A DNA stretch of 64,000 bases from Actinocrispum wychmicini (GCF_004345645.1 NZ_SLWS01000001.1:310001-374000), one strand, 5' to 3'; positions 1 to 9,868 are shown, numbered from the stretch's first letter. Numbers and translations: made by a program. The notes: generated from the letters alone by a model not told the origin.

Positions 1-523
1 CGGCGCATGACGCAGTGGATGTGCTGGGAGTCACCTGGTTGGTGGCCACCAGGTCGGCCTCGGACATGCCGAGCACGAACGAGCCGAGCCCGGTCGGGCC
101 CAAGGTTGTCGGCGTGACGGGTGGTGAGGTGTCCTTCGAGGTGGCCGGTCGGGGGGTGGTCGCCACCGGAGGCACCTTGCCCGGCGTTTTCGGAGTGGAG
201 GGGTCGACCGCGGGCGGCGAGGTCGAAGGCGGTGAGTCAGGCGCCGACGAGGCGGCCGACGTCAACGGGGAGTCCGGAGTGGACGAGGTGATCGTCAACT
301 GGGGCACGGCGACGTCCGAGGCGGTCGACGAGGGGCGGGTCAGTGCGACGGCCCCGGCCACCAGCGCCACGGCACTCACCACACCGGCCGCGCTGACCAG
401 CGCGATCCGCCGCCGGCGCACCCGACGGGCTCCAGCGACCACGGCCTTCTCCGCGTCCGCGGCGACCTGGACGTCCAGGCGGTCGTCCTGGAACAGCCTG
501 GTCAACTCGTCCTCAATGTCCAT
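1..523 (-). CDS. membrane-anchored protein coupled to a SigE-family sigma factor (3' end missing)
   Basis: The gene runs off the left edge, so only about 174 N-terminal residues are visible. It starts MDIEDELTRLFQDDRLDV, then a basic stretch (RRVRRRR), one hydrophobic membrane segment near residues 39-60 and a Pro/Ser/Thr-rich linker that would lie outside the cell, followed by the start of a folded domain (LGSFVLGMSEADL). A strong ribosome-binding site (aggaggt) lies inside the end of the sigma-factor gene, whose stop is 2 bp upstream. The order sigma factor then single-pass protein is typical of SigE-family operons, where the second gene often encodes a regulator of the sigma factor. No zinc-binding anti-sigma motif is visible in the part present, so an anti-sigma role is inferred from position only. 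Confidence 0.7.
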   Translation of the reverse strand, partial: MDIEDELTRLFQDDRLDVQVAADAEKAVVAGARRVRRRRIALVSAAGVVSAVALVAGAVALTRPSSTASDVAVPQLTITSSTPDSPLTSAASSAPDSPPSTSPPAVDPSTPKTPGKVPPVATTPRPATSKDTSPPVTPTTLGPTGLGSFVLGMSEADLVATNQVTPSTSTASCA

Positions 524-525
524 CC

Positions 526-1068
526 TCAACACCTCCTTTCCGTCGTCGTCGCCAGCCTGGTCCGCAACGCCGCCATGGCCTTGCTCGCCTGGCTTTTCAC
601 GGTTCCCTGGCTGACCTTGAGGGTCCGGGCGATCTCCGCCTCGGACAAGCCGTCGTAGTAGCGCAGCACGATCACCGCCCGCTGCCGTTGTGGCAACGCG
701 CGCAAAGCCTGCCAGAGAGGCTCGTTCTCGAACGAGTCCGCTGGAACGGACGCCGCTCGCTCCGGCAGGTCCGCTACCAGGCTTTCCTTCCGGCGCCGGC
801 GCCACACACTGATGTGCGTGTTCGCCATCGCGCGCCGAACGTACGCCAGCGGGTCGTCCGCGCCGCGCGCGACGCTGGCCCACCGCGACCCGACCTTCTC
901 CAGCACTGCCTGCACCAGATCGGCGCCGTCGTGCGGGTTCCCGGCCAGCGCGTGGCCGTAGCGCAACAGCCCGGGCAGCGCCGCGCGTACGAACTCCGCG
1001 AAATCATCCACGGAAATCTCCCCGGTGTCCCGCGAGTGAGCCGTCTGTGTCGGCACGACGACGGCCAT
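526..1068 (-). CDS. SigE-family ECF RNA polymerase sigma factor
   Basis: This 180-residue protein has region 2 at about residues 22-95 (FAEFVRAALPGLLRYGHALAG ... DPLAYVRRAMANTHISVWRRRR) and a helix-turn-helix region 4 at about 117-170 (LPQRQRAVIVLRYYDGLSEAEIA ... VSQGTVKSQASKAM). The spacing and the short inter-domain linker match the actinobacterial SigE subfamily of group 4 sigma factors. It directs RNA polymerase to a small set of promoters. The following gene starts 2 bp after its stop and encodes a membrane-anchored protein, a usual arrangement for a sigma factor held at the membrane. Its regulon cannot be read from the window. Confidence 0.9.
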   Translation of the reverse strand: MAVVVPTQTAHSRDTGEISVDDFAEFVRAALPGLLRYGHALAGNPHDGADLVQAVLEKVGSRWASVARGADDPLAYVRRAMANTHISVWRRRRKESLVADLPERAASVPADSFENEPLWQALRALPQRQRAVIVLRYYDGLSEAEIARTLKVSQGTVKSQASKAMAALRTRLATTTERRC

Positions 1069-1141
1069 TCGCCCGCCTTCCTGAACGACTCACGCTGGAC
1101 ATGCGGAACACGCGTGAACGTCGTCCGAGGTTGCCTTGACT

Positions 1142-1531
1142 TCAGGGACGGTTGTCGGCGAGGGCGGTTGGCAGGGTGAAGGCACCTTTCGCGTCCGGCG
1201 GAAAGGCGTGCACGGCGATCACGGCCCGTTCCGGGATCGGCCCGTAGACGTGCGGGAACCAGGGCATGGCGGCCGGGTCGTCCGATTCGGCCGCCGGCTC
1301 CCACCGGACCGGCACGTCCAGCCGGGCGGTGTCGATCACGAGCAGCACCAGGTCGGTCCGGCCGGCGAAGATCCGGTTGGCGGGCAGGTGCGCGGTGCCG
1401 AAGTCCGAGCAGTGCACGAACCCCTCGGTGGCCAGGGACGCCGGCCGGTACTCAGTGCTGACGCTCGACCCTGCAAGCAGATCTTCGGTCGCCGGCGGCC
1501 ATTCGTCCCGGCCGCAGATGTGCAGGATCAT
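1142..1531 (-). CDS. DUF952 family protein
   Basis: A 129-residue soluble protein beginning MILHICGRDEW. It has the DUF952 pattern: N-terminal ILHI, a central FVHCSDF segment and a C-terminal FPHVYGPIPERAVIAV segment. The biochemical function of the family is not established; the fold is related to ADP-ribosyltransferase-like domains. The ATG overlaps the stop of the upstream DUF5926 gene by 4 bp (ATGA), so the two are co-translated. A longer frame continues upstream but runs antiparallel through that neighbour and has no start signal. Confidence 0.8.
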   Translation of the reverse strand: MILHICGRDEWPPATEDLLAGSSVSTEYRPASLATEGFVHCSDFGTAHLPANRIFAGRTDLVLLVIDTARLDVPVRWEPAAESDDPAAMPWFPHVYGPIPERAVIAVHAFPPDAKGAFTLPTALADNRP

Positions 1532-2475
1532 CGAATGGTGACCTGACGGCCGACCAGACCGTCCCGGGACCGCCGTTCGTCGCTGGTCAACGGCTTGTCC
1601 GCGACGGTCGACAGCGCCTCGGCGAGCCGGTCGCCGAGTTCGGCCGCGGGCTTCTCCCATTCCCGGGCGTGCGGATCGGCGTCCAGGTCGAACACGGGCA
1701 CGAGCAGTCCGTGCGCCCGGAACGATCCGGCGTACTTGGAGCCTTCGCCGAGGGTGAGCCCGCCGGCCGCGGACAGCCGGGCCATGGCGGCCATCAGCTG
1801 CTCCTCCGACTCCGGCCGCACCCACCGCAGGTACGCCTTGTCGCCCGCGAGCGTCCAGTACGCGGCGGGGCCGACCCGGTGCGTGGGCATGATCGCCTCG
1901 TTGGCCCGCTCCAACGACAGCGCGACGTCGCCGGACGGCTCGGTGTCCGGCGCGAGCCACCAGTTGAAGTTCTCGTGCACCACGGGCTCGAGCACGGCGT
2001 CCGCGGGGATCAGGTCCTGCAGGCGCTGCTCGGTCGACGGGGCGAGGCTGAGCACGTCACCCGGCTTGGCTTCCAACGCCCACGTGATGGACGCGGCGAC
2101 GTCCCGGCTGATGTTCTCCGACCGGGTCTGCACCTGCAGGCCGATGAACGCCTCTTCGTCCTCGGTGGCGCGCACCAGCGCCGCCGAAGCCAGCGGGAGC
2201 ACGGTGCCCAGGGTCACGGTCCGCGTGGCGTCCAGCGGAAGCCGTACGGTCGCGGACGGCACGAACTCACGCAACGCGACCAGCTCACACTCGGCGGCCA
2301 AGCCCTCGAAGGGCCGCGTGCCGGACAGGTCGACCGCTCCGCCGGGCGCGCCGTGGCACGCCTTGTACCGCTTGCCAGAGCCGCACGGGCACGCCTGACG
2401 CGGGTTGATCCCGTCCTCGCCAGCTGCCGAACGCCGTGCTCGTCTGGCCTGTTTCGCCCCGGCGCCCTTGCCCAC
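1528..2475 (-). CDS. DUF5926 family protein with N-terminal SEC-C zinc motif
   Basis: A 315-residue protein with a GTG start preceded by AGGAGAG. The basic N-terminus (MGKGAGAKQARRARRS) is followed by a SEC-C motif at about residues 28-43 (QACPCGSGKRYKACHG), the C-x-C-x8-C-H zinc site also found at the end of SecA. The rest matches the actinobacterial DUF5926 family by its general composition and length. SEC-C motifs bind zinc and often mediate contact with ribosomes or proteins; the role of this family is unknown. It overlaps the downstream DUF952 gene by 4 bp. Confidence 0.8.
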   Translation of the reverse strand: MGKGAGAKQARRARRSAAGEDGINPRQACPCGSGKRYKACHGAPGGAVDLSGTRPFEGLAAECELVALREFVPSATVRLPLDATRTVTLGTVLPLASAALVRATEDEEAFIGLQVQTRSENISRDVAASITWALEAKPGDVLSLAPSTEQRLQDLIPADAVLEPVVHENFNWWLAPDTEPSGDVALSLERANEAIMPTHRVGPAAYWTLAGDKAYLRWVRPESEEQLMAAMARLSAAGGLTLGEGSKYAGSFRAHGLLVPVFDLDADPHAREWEKPAAELGDRLAEALSTVADKPLTSDERRSRDGLVGRQVTIR

Positions 2476-2485
2476 CTGGCTCTCC

Positions 2486-3223
2486 TCACATCACCTCGGT
2501 CGAATGTGTCCCAGGGACGGTACCGCGCAGGATGGCCGAGGTCGCGGCCGGCTTGTTGGTGGCGACGAACCGGACCCCCAAGTCCCGGCACAGCTGGACG
2601 TCAGCGGGGTCGTCCACGGTCCAGCAGTACGTCGGCCGGCCGGCTTTCGCCACGTAGTCCGGGTCGGCGCGCAGTCGCTCGATGCCCGGCCCGACGTAGT
2701 CGCCGACACGCGGCGTGACCTTCGTCCCCACCAAGATCACGGTCGGTAGTTTCGGGGCGATCCGACGGATCCGGTGGACGGCGCGGGCGGAGAAGGACAT
2801 CACCACGACCGGCGACTCGTCCTTGTCCTTCGGCCGGGCCAGCCCGTGCCTGGCCAGCAGGGCCACCAGCTTCGCCTCGACCAGGCCGCCGTACCGGACC
2901 GGGTGTTTGGTCTCGACGAACAGCCGCACCCCGGGCTTCACCAGGCCGAGCAGGGTGTCCAGGGTGAGCACGCCACGCTTCCCGTCGCCCCAGGAGAGCC
3001 GGTTCAGCTCGGCCATCGTCATCGTGCTGACCACGCCGTGGCCGTCGGAGGTCCGGTCGACTGTCCGGTCGTGGACGCACACCAGCTCGCCGTCCCTGGA
3101 CAGCCGGACGTCACATTCCAGGCCGTCCGCCCGCTGGGCGATCGCCAGCTCGTAGGCGGCCAGGGTGTGTTCGGCCATGTCCGCGGACGCACCACGGTGT
3201 GCGACGACTTCAGGAAGCACCAC
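2486..3223 (-). CDS. glycerophosphodiester phosphodiesterase family protein
   Basis: The product hydrolyses glycerophosphodiesters to an alcohol and glycerol 3-phosphate. The GDPD signature is clear: VVAHRGAS near the N-terminus (metal and catalytic residues), then LECDVRLSRDGELVCVHD, in which Glu, Asp and the second catalytic His are present. The C-terminal half has VETKHP and the closing CWTVDDPADVQLCRDLGVRFVATNKP segment typical of cytoplasmic bacterial members. The GTG at 3223 is chosen because it lies a few residues before VVAHRG; an in-frame ATG at 3266-3268 is the alternative, and neither has a good ribosome-binding site. The gene is divergent from the P450. Confidence 0.85.
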   Translation of the reverse strand: MVLPEVVAHRGASADMAEHTLAAYELAIAQRADGLECDVRLSRDGELVCVHDRTVDRTSDGHGVVSTMTMAELNRLSWGDGKRGVLTLDTLLGLVKPGVRLFVETKHPVRYGGLVEAKLVALLARHGLARPKDKDESPVVVMSFSARAVHRIRRIAPKLPTVILVGTKVTPRVGDYVGPGIERLRADPDYVAKAGRPTYCWTVDDPADVQLCRDLGVRFVATNKPAATSAILRGTVPGTHSTEVM

Positions 3224-3280
3224 CCGATGGTGACACGGATCGCTGGCAAGCGTGTGAACTGCGGTCATACGGTTGCCGAC

Positions 3281-4441
3281 ATGCCGTTCGACCCGAGTGA
3301 CCCCGCTTTCGTCGCCGACCCGTACCCGACTTTCGCCGCGCTGCGCGCCAAGGCGCCCGTGCACCGGGCGGAAAAACTCGGCCTGGCCGTGGCGGTAACC
3401 CACGCCGCGTGCTCGGAGGTGCTGCGTGCCCGGTCCCTCGGCCGGATCTGGTCGGACGCCACCCCGATCGAACAGTTCACGTCGTTCAACCTGTTGCACC
3501 GCAACTCGCTGCTGGAGAACGAGCCGCCCACGCACACCCGGCTGCGGCGGCTGGTGTCGAAGGCGTTCGGCCGTGGGCACACCGAACGGCTGCGGCCGTG
3601 GGTGGACGAGCTGGCGCTGCGGCTGGTCGAGGACCTGGCGTCGGCCGGCTCCGGGGATCTGCTGGCCACGGTCGCGGCGCCGCTGCCGGTCGAGGTGATC
3701 GCCGAGCTGCTGGGGGTGCCGGCCACGGACCGGCCGTTGCTGGTGCCCTGGTCGAACGCGATCGTGAAGATGTACGAGTACGGCCTGCCTGAGCAGGCGC
3801 GGGCGGAGGCCGAGCGGGCCGCGACCGAGTTCGTGACGTACCTGCGGTCGCTCGCGGCCGATCCGGCACCGGACAGCCTGGTGAGTGACCTGGTCTCGGT
3901 CCGTGCCGAAGGTGACCGGCTGAGCCAGGACGAGTTGGTGGCGACGGCGGTGCTGCTGTTGATGGCCGGGCATGAGGCCACGGTCAACGTGATCGGCAAC
4001 GGGGTGCTCGCGTTGCTGCGCAACCGGTCCCAGTGGCAGCGGCTGGTCGACGACCCTGCCTTGATCCCGACCGCCGTCGAGGAGCTGATCCGGTACGACG
4101 CGCCGCTGCAGTTGTTCGAGCGGACCGCCACCGCCGAGGTCACCATCGCCGGGTACCCGGTGAAACCGGGCGAGAAGATCGCCGCGCTGTTGGGCGCCGC
4201 GGCTCGGGACCCGTTGGCGTTCGACCGGCCGGACACCCTGGACGTCGGCCGGAATCCCAACCCCCACCTGGGGTTCGGCGCCGGGATCCACTACTGCGTC
4301 GGCGCGCCGCTGGCCCGGGTGGAGATCACGGCCGCGCTGACCGCGCTGGTGACCCGGATGCCCGGCCTGGATCTGGCCGGGGAGCCGGAGCGGCGGCCGG
4401 AGTTCGTGATCCGTGGGCTGCGAAAGCTACCCGTCAGTTAA
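3281..4441 (+). CDS. cytochrome P450
   Basis: A complete 386-residue bacterial class I P450. The heme-ligand loop is GFGAGIHYCVGAPLAR with Cys339 as ligand, and the ExxR pair of the K helix is Glu268 and Arg271 (EELIRYD). The I-helix oxygen-activation motif reads AGHEAT at 229-234: Ala233 stands where most family members have Thr, with a Thr one position later. The N-terminus has no membrane segment, so the enzyme is soluble and needs a separate ferredoxin and reductase; none is adjacent. The substrate is unknown. The start MPFDPSDPAF is typical of the family; an upstream in-frame ATG is less likely. Confidence 0.92.
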   Translation: MPFDPSDPAFVADPYPTFAALRAKAPVHRAEKLGLAVAVTHAACSEVLRARSLGRIWSDATPIEQFTSFNLLHRNSLLENEPPTHTRLRRLVSKAFGRGHTERLRPWVDELALRLVEDLASAGSGDLLATVAAPLPVEVIAELLGVPATDRPLLVPWSNAIVKMYEYGLPEQARAEAERAATEFVTYLRSLAADPAPDSLVSDLVSVRAEGDRLSQDELVATAVLLLMAGHEATVNVIGNGVLALLRNRSQWQRLVDDPALIPTAVEELIRYDAPLQLFERTATAEVTIAGYPVKPGEKIAALLGAAARDPLAFDRPDTLDVGRNPNPHLGFGAGIHYCVGAPLARVEITAALTALVTRMPGLDLAGEPERRPEFVIRGLRKLPVS

Positions 4442-4488
4442 CAGTTCGGTCCGACCCATTGCCCCCGGTGAGCCCCGGAGCTACCGTC

Positions 4489-4504
4489 CGTGATCTAGGT
4501 CACA
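4489..4504. promoter_or_regulatory. CRP/GlxR-like operator upstream of the ABC importer operon
   Basis: The 16-mer CGTGATCTAGGTCACA matches the CRP/GlxR consensus TGTGA-N6-TCACA in all but its first base and has the preferred central TA. It lies about 40 bp before the likely start of livF. This suggests cAMP-type or carbon-status control of the importer operon. The regulator is inferred; it is not encoded in the window. Confidence 0.5.
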
Positions 4505-4544
4505 ACGGTTTGCCCCGGTGGTCAACGGCGCGAAGGGCAGAACT

Positions 4545-5314
<770 letters not shown>

Positions 5315-5327
<13 letters not shown>

Positions 5328-6088
5328 CCAAGCTCGAAGTGCGCGACCTGACGCTGCGCTTCGGCGGGGTGACCGCGTTGGACAACGTCGGTTTCGACGT
5401 CATGGCCGGCGAGATGTTCGCGGTGATCGGACCGAACGGCGCCGGCAAGACGTCCATCTTCAACTGTGTCAACGGGGTCTACAAGCCGCAGGCGGGCACC
5501 ATCAGGCTCGGCGACACCGTGCTGACCGGCAGGTCACCGGCGTCGATCGCGGCTCTCGGGGTGGCCAGGACGTTCCAGAACCTCGGGTTGTTCGGAAACC
5601 TGAGCCTGATCGACAACCTGATGCTCGGCCGCCATCACCTGATGCGGACCGGCATGCTCGCCGGGATGTTCTGGTGGGGACGGGCCAAACGCGAGGAGAT
5701 CACCCACCGCGCCGACGTCGAGTCCGTGATCGACCTGCTGGAACTCGGGCCGTACCGGCGGACACCGGCCGGGATGCTGCCGTACGGCGTGGCCAAACGC
5801 GCGGAGCTCGGCCGGGCCTTGGCGATGGAGCCCACGCTGTTGCTGCTGGACGAGCCGGTCGCCGGGATGAACCTGGAGGAGACCGAGGACATGGCCCGGT
5901 ATCTCACCGAGGTCCGGCGCCGGCTGGGCGTCACGATGATCCTGGTCGAGCACGACATGCGGCTGGTGATGGACCTCGCCGACCGGGTGCTCGCGCTGGA
6001 CTTCGGCGTGCCGATCGCGACCGGGACCCCCGCGGAGGTCCAGAACGACCCGGTCGTGGTCGAGGCGTACCTCGGTGGTGCGGCGTGA
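5315..6088 (+). CDS. livG: branched-chain amino acid-type ABC transporter ATPase (LivG-like)
   Basis: The second ATPase of the importer, 257 residues. The TTG start is supported by aggagg five bases upstream and gives MERLTKLEVRDLTLRFGG. Walker A is GPNGAGKT, Walker B is LLLLDEPVAGM, and the switch histidine lies in LVEHDM. The signature is LPYGVAKR instead of LSGGQ, a substitution usual in LivG proteins. LivG and LivF form the heterodimeric motor. Its stop overlaps the GTG start of the CoA ligase (GTGA). Confidence 0.9.
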
Positions 6089-7863
6089 ACACGGTCCTTG
6101 AGAAGTCCACTGTGGACGTCGCGACGCTGCCGGCGCGGTTGCTGGAGTTGGCGCACACCCGTGGCGACACCGTGGGCCTGCGGTGGAAGACGGTCGGGCG
6201 ATGGCAGTCGTTTTCCTGGCGTTCCTACGCGTTACGGGTGGCCGGGGTGGCCGCCGGACTGCGTGAACTCGGGGTCACGCGTGGCGGCAGAGTGGCGATC
6301 CTGGCCGAGAACCGCCCCGAATGGGTCTTCGCCGACCTCGCGGTCCAGGGGCTCGGCGCGGTGAGTGTCGGGATCTACCCGACCTCGCCGCCGGCCGACG
6401 TCGAGTACATCCTCGCGCACGCCCAGGTCGAGATCGCGATCGTGGAGAACGAGGAGCAACTCGACAAAGTGCTCGCGGTCCGCGGCCGGCTTCCCGTGTT
6501 GCGCCACATCGTCGTGATGGACGGACGCGGTGTCCGGCCCGGGGACGCGATCCCGTTCATGGACCTGGAACGGGACGAGGCGCTGGACGAGTTCGCGGCC
6601 TCGGTGTCCTTGCTGGATCCGTCGTCGCTCGCGGTTCTCGTGTACACGTCCGGCACCACAGGTCCGCCCAAGGGCGCCATGCTTTCGCACGCGAACCTGC
6701 TGGCCTCCGGGCACACGTTCGCGGCGGCGCTGCCGGCCGGGCCGCGCGACGAGATCCTGAGCTACCTGCCGCTGTGTCACGTGGCCGAACGGCTGTTGTC
6801 GGTGATCGTCGCCTTGTCGGCCGGATCGACGGTGAACTTCGGCGAAGGTTTTCTGACCGACCTGCACGAGGTGCAGCCGACGATCTTCCTCGGCGTCCCC
6901 CGGGTGTGGGAGAAGATGATGGCCGGGGTAGAGATCCGGATCGCCGACAGCACGTGGCTGAAGAAGACGCTCTACCGCTTATGCGTCCGCCTGGGCAAAC
7001 GGATCGCGCCCCGCCGGATGACCGGCCGGGCCTCGGTGTTCGACCGCCTGGTGCTCACGCTGTGTGGGTTGCTGGTGTTCCGGCCGTTGCGCGCGAAGCT
7101 CGGCATGTCGCGGGCCCGGGTGCCGTTGAGCGGCGCGGCGCCGATCGCGCCCCAGGTGCTGGAGTTCCTGTGGGCCATCGGAATTCCGGTGCGGGAAGGG
7201 TACGGGCAGACCGAGAACACCGCCATCTGCACACTGAACCCGCCCGGGGACGTGCGGTTGGGCACGGTCGGCCAGGCACTGCCCGGAGTCGAGGTGCGGA
7301 TCGCCGACGACGGCGAGATCCTGACCCGCTCGGCCGGTGTCTTCCTCGGCTATCTCAACGACCCCGGGTCGGGTGTCGACGCGGACGGCTGGCTGCACAC
7401 CGGTGACGTGGGCGCCCTTGAGGACGGCTACCTGCGGATCACTGACCGGAAGAAGGACGTGATCATCACCGCGGGCGGCAAGAACCTGTCGCCCTCGGAG
7501 ATCGAGAACCGGTTGAAGGTCTCCCCTTACGTCCGCGAGGCCGTCGTGATCGGAGACCGCAGGAACTACGTCACCGCGCTGATCGGGATCGAACTGGAGA
7601 CCGTCGGCGACTGGGCCGCACGGCGCGACCTGCCGTACACGACGTACGCGGATCTCGCCGGGAAACCCGAGGTCGTCGCGCTGATCCAGACCGTCGTGCG
7701 CGCGGCCAACCGGGACCTGGCCCAGGTCGCGCAGGTCAAGCGGTTCACGTTGCTGGACAAGGAACTCGACCATGAGGACGGCGAGTTGACCGCCACCCAG
7801 AAGGTGAAACGCGCCGCGATCGAACGGCGGTTCGCGACCCGGATCGAGGCGATGTACACATGA
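6085..7863 (+). CDS. AMP-forming acyl-CoA ligase within the importer operon
   Basis: A 592-residue ANL-superfamily enzyme resembling long-chain fatty-acyl-CoA synthetases. It activates a carboxylic acid as acyl-AMP and transfers it to CoA. The P-loop motif is YTSGTTGPPKGAMLSH, the A5-type motif is EGYGQTEN, the hinge region is GDVGALEDGYLRITDRKKDVIITAGGKN, and a C-terminal Lys follows TATQKVKR. The GTG start overlaps livG by 4 bp and its stop overlaps livH by 4 bp, so it is made together with the importer. This placement implies that the imported solute, or a product of it, is a carboxylate trapped as a CoA thioester. The substrate (fatty, aromatic or branched acid) cannot be told from the sequence. 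Confidence 0.92.
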   Translation: MNTVLEKSTVDVATLPARLLELAHTRGDTVGLRWKTVGRWQSFSWRSYALRVAGVAAGLRELGVTRGGRVAILAENRPEWVFADLAVQGLGAVSVGIYPTSPPADVEYILAHAQVEIAIVENEEQLDKVLAVRGRLPVLRHIVVMDGRGVRPGDAIPFMDLERDEALDEFAASVSLLDPSSLAVLVYTSGTTGPPKGAMLSHANLLASGHTFAAALPAGPRDEILSYLPLCHVAERLLSVIVALSAGSTVNFGEGFLTDLHEVQPTIFLGVPRVWEKMMAGVEIRIADSTWLKKTLYRLCVRLGKRIAPRRMTGRASVFDRLVLTLCGLLVFRPLRAKLGMSRARVPLSGAAPIAPQVLEFLWAIGIPVREGYGQTENTAICTLNPPGDVRLGTVGQALPGVEVRIADDGEILTRSAGVFLGYLNDPGSGVDADGWLHTGDVGALEDGYLRITDRKKDVIITAGGKNLSPSEIENRLKVSPYVREAVVIGDRRNYVTALIGIELETVGDWAARRDLPYTTYADLAGKPEVVALIQTVVRAANRDLAQVAQVKRFTLLDKELDHEDGELTATQKVKRAAIERRFATRIEAMYT

Positions 7864-8756
7864 TCGCCTTCCTGCAGAACTGCTTCGCCGGCCTGTCGCT
7901 GGGGTCCACCTACGCACTGGTGGCACTGGGTTTCGTGGTCATCTTCAAGTCCACCGGGGTGATCAACTTCGCGCAGGGCGGGCTGCTCGCCCTCGGCGCG
8001 TACCTCGGGTACACGTTCGCCAACAACCTCGCGCTGGCGTTCGGCATCGCGATCCTGCTGGCGTGCCTGACGGCCGCGGTCGTCGGCGCCGGGTTCGAAC
8101 GGATCGTGCTGCGGCGGATGGTCGGCCAGCCGCCGTTCGCGGTCATCATGGTCACCATCGGGCTGCTGTTCGTCCTCTCCCCGCTCACCACCGCGATCTG
8201 GGGATTCGACAACAAGCAGGTGCGCAACCCGTGGAACATCCAGACGGTCAGCCTCGGCGACCTGGTGTTCGGTGTCCGGGACCTGTGGACGATCGGGCTG
8301 ACCGCCCTGGTCCTGACGGCGTTCTTCGTGTTCTTCCGGTACTCGTCGCTCGGCCTGGCCATGCGGGTGACGGCGTTCGACCCGGAAGCCGCGTTGGCCC
8401 AAGGGATCAGCGCGCGACGGGTGTACGCGGTGTCGTGGGCCATCGCGGCCGGGCTGGCGGCGTTGGCCGGGATCGCCACGGCCGCCGGGCCCGGCGGACT
8501 GTCGCCGTCCATCGGGGACATCGCGCTGGCCGCGTTCCCGGCGATGATCGTCGGCGGCATGGACTCACCGGCCGGCGCCGTGCTCGGCGGGCTGGTGATC
8601 GGGATGGCCGAGGCGCTCACCCGCGGCTACCAGGACCAGCTGTTCTCCTGGGCCGGGGACAACGTCTCGGTGATCGTCCCGTACCTGTTGATGATCGTGA
8701 TCCTGCTGATCAGACCGTACGGGCTGCTCGGCACCAAGGACGTGAGGCGGGTCTGA
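7860..8756 (+). CDS. livH: branched-chain amino acid-type ABC transporter permease (LivH-like)
   Basis: A 298-residue permease with about eight hydrophobic segments. The N-terminus (FAGLSLGSTYALVALGFVVIFKSTGVINFAQGG) and the cytoplasmic coupling region (SLGLAMRVTAFDPEAALAQGISARRVYAVSW) are typical of LivH. It pairs with LivM to form the membrane channel. Its ATG overlaps the ligase stop by 4 bp and its TGA shares one base with the livM ATG. Confidence 0.92.
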   Translation: MIAFLQNCFAGLSLGSTYALVALGFVVIFKSTGVINFAQGGLLALGAYLGYTFANNLALAFGIAILLACLTAAVVGAGFERIVLRRMVGQPPFAVIMVTIGLLFVLSPLTTAIWGFDNKQVRNPWNIQTVSLGDLVFGVRDLWTIGLTALVLTAFFVFFRYSSLGLAMRVTAFDPEAALAQGISARRVYAVSWAIAAGLAALAGIATAAGPGGLSPSIGDIALAAFPAMIVGGMDSPAGAVLGGLVIGMAEALTRGYQDQLFSWAGDNVSVIVPYLLMIVILLIRPYGLLGTKDVRRV

Positions 8757-9853
8757 TGGGCCGACCACATCGTGCCATGGTCCGTGAGTTCGGGCAGGAC
8801 CTGCGGCTCTTCGCCACCCCGGCAGCCCGGGTCGGGCTGGTGGTGATGCTGCTCGTGCTCGTGATGCTGCCGATGGTGGTCCAGGACGACTTCTGGCTGT
8901 CCGTGCTGATCTACGTCGGCATCACCGCGGTCGGCGCGCTCGGCCTGAACCTGCTGACCGGCTACTGTGGACAGATATCGCTCGGGCACGCCTTCTTCAT
9001 CGGGGCCGGGGCGTACGTCACCGGTTGGCTGGGTGGCGACCTCGGCCTGCCGCTGGTGTTGTGGCTGCCGCTGGCGGCGGTCGCAGGTGGCCTGCTGGGA
9101 GCCATGGTCGGGCCGTTCGCGTTGCGGTTGCGCGGGCCCTACCTGGCGATCGTGACCCTGGGCCTGGTGTTCATCGGCGAGCACCTGTGGCGCAACCTCA
9201 AGGGGTTGACCGGCGGGAACTCCGGCACGTCCATCAACGCCGACCTGTCCGTCGGGCCGCTTGACTTCAACCGGATCGTCCTTGGCGGCGAGGTCTACTC
9301 CCGCAACCAGGGGTTCTTCTGGCTGGTGTGGGCACTCGTGGCGGTCCTCGCGCTGCTGGTGAAGAACCTGGCCAGGACCCGGCCGGGCCGGGCGCTGCAA
9401 GCCGTGCGGGACCGCGACCAGGCAGCCGAGGTGATCGGCGTCCGCGCCGGGCGCTACAAGATCGGCGCTTTCGTCGTGTCCAGCGCGATCGCCTCGGTCG
9501 CCGGCGCGCTGTTCGGGGCGTACCAGCAGTTCGTCAGCCCGGACGAATGGAACCTGCTGCTGTCCATCCAGTACATCGCGATCGTCATCGTGGGCGGCCT
9601 CGGCACGGTCTTCGGATCTGTGCTCGGGGCGATCTTCGTGGGCGCGCTGCCCGCGTTGATCGACCGGTTCGCCGCCGACATCCCCGGCGTGCAGACCAGC
9701 GTCGGCGGACCGGGCTTCATCAGCGTGTTCGCGCTCAACCAGGCCATCTTCGGCGTCCTCATCGTGGTGTTCCTGGTGTTCGAGCCGCGCGGGCTCGCCG
9801 GGATCTGGCTGCGGGTCAAGGCTTACTTCAAGTCCTGGCCCTTCTCGTATTGA
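8756..9853 (+). CDS. livM: branched-chain amino acid-type ABC transporter permease (LivM-like)
   Basis: A 365-residue permease. After a short N-terminal extension it has the LivM segments ALGLNLLTGYCGQISLGHAFFIGAGAY and GRALQAVRDRDQAAEVIGVRAGRYKIGAFVVSSAIAS (the coupling helix), and the late QYIAIVIVGGLGTVFGSVLGA segment. It forms the heterodimeric channel with LivH. The start ATG shares an A with the livH stop (TGATG). Confidence 0.92.
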   Translation: MGRPHRAMVREFGQDLRLFATPAARVGLVVMLLVLVMLPMVVQDDFWLSVLIYVGITAVGALGLNLLTGYCGQISLGHAFFIGAGAYVTGWLGGDLGLPLVLWLPLAAVAGGLLGAMVGPFALRLRGPYLAIVTLGLVFIGEHLWRNLKGLTGGNSGTSINADLSVGPLDFNRIVLGGEVYSRNQGFFWLVWALVAVLALLVKNLARTRPGRALQAVRDRDQAAEVIGVRAGRYKIGAFVVSSAIASVAGALFGAYQQFVSPDEWNLLLSIQYIAIVIVGGLGTVFGSVLGAIFVGALPALIDRFAADIPGVQTSVGGPGFISVFALNQAIFGVLIVVFLVFEPRGLAGIWLRVKAYFKSWPFSY

Positions 9854-9868
9854 CTCAAGGAGGCGTCC

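Noticed and set aside
15..614. A plus-strand frame across the left edge
   Set aside because: The minus strand reads a sensible membrane protein with a strong ribosome-binding site coupled to the sigma factor; the plus frame has none.
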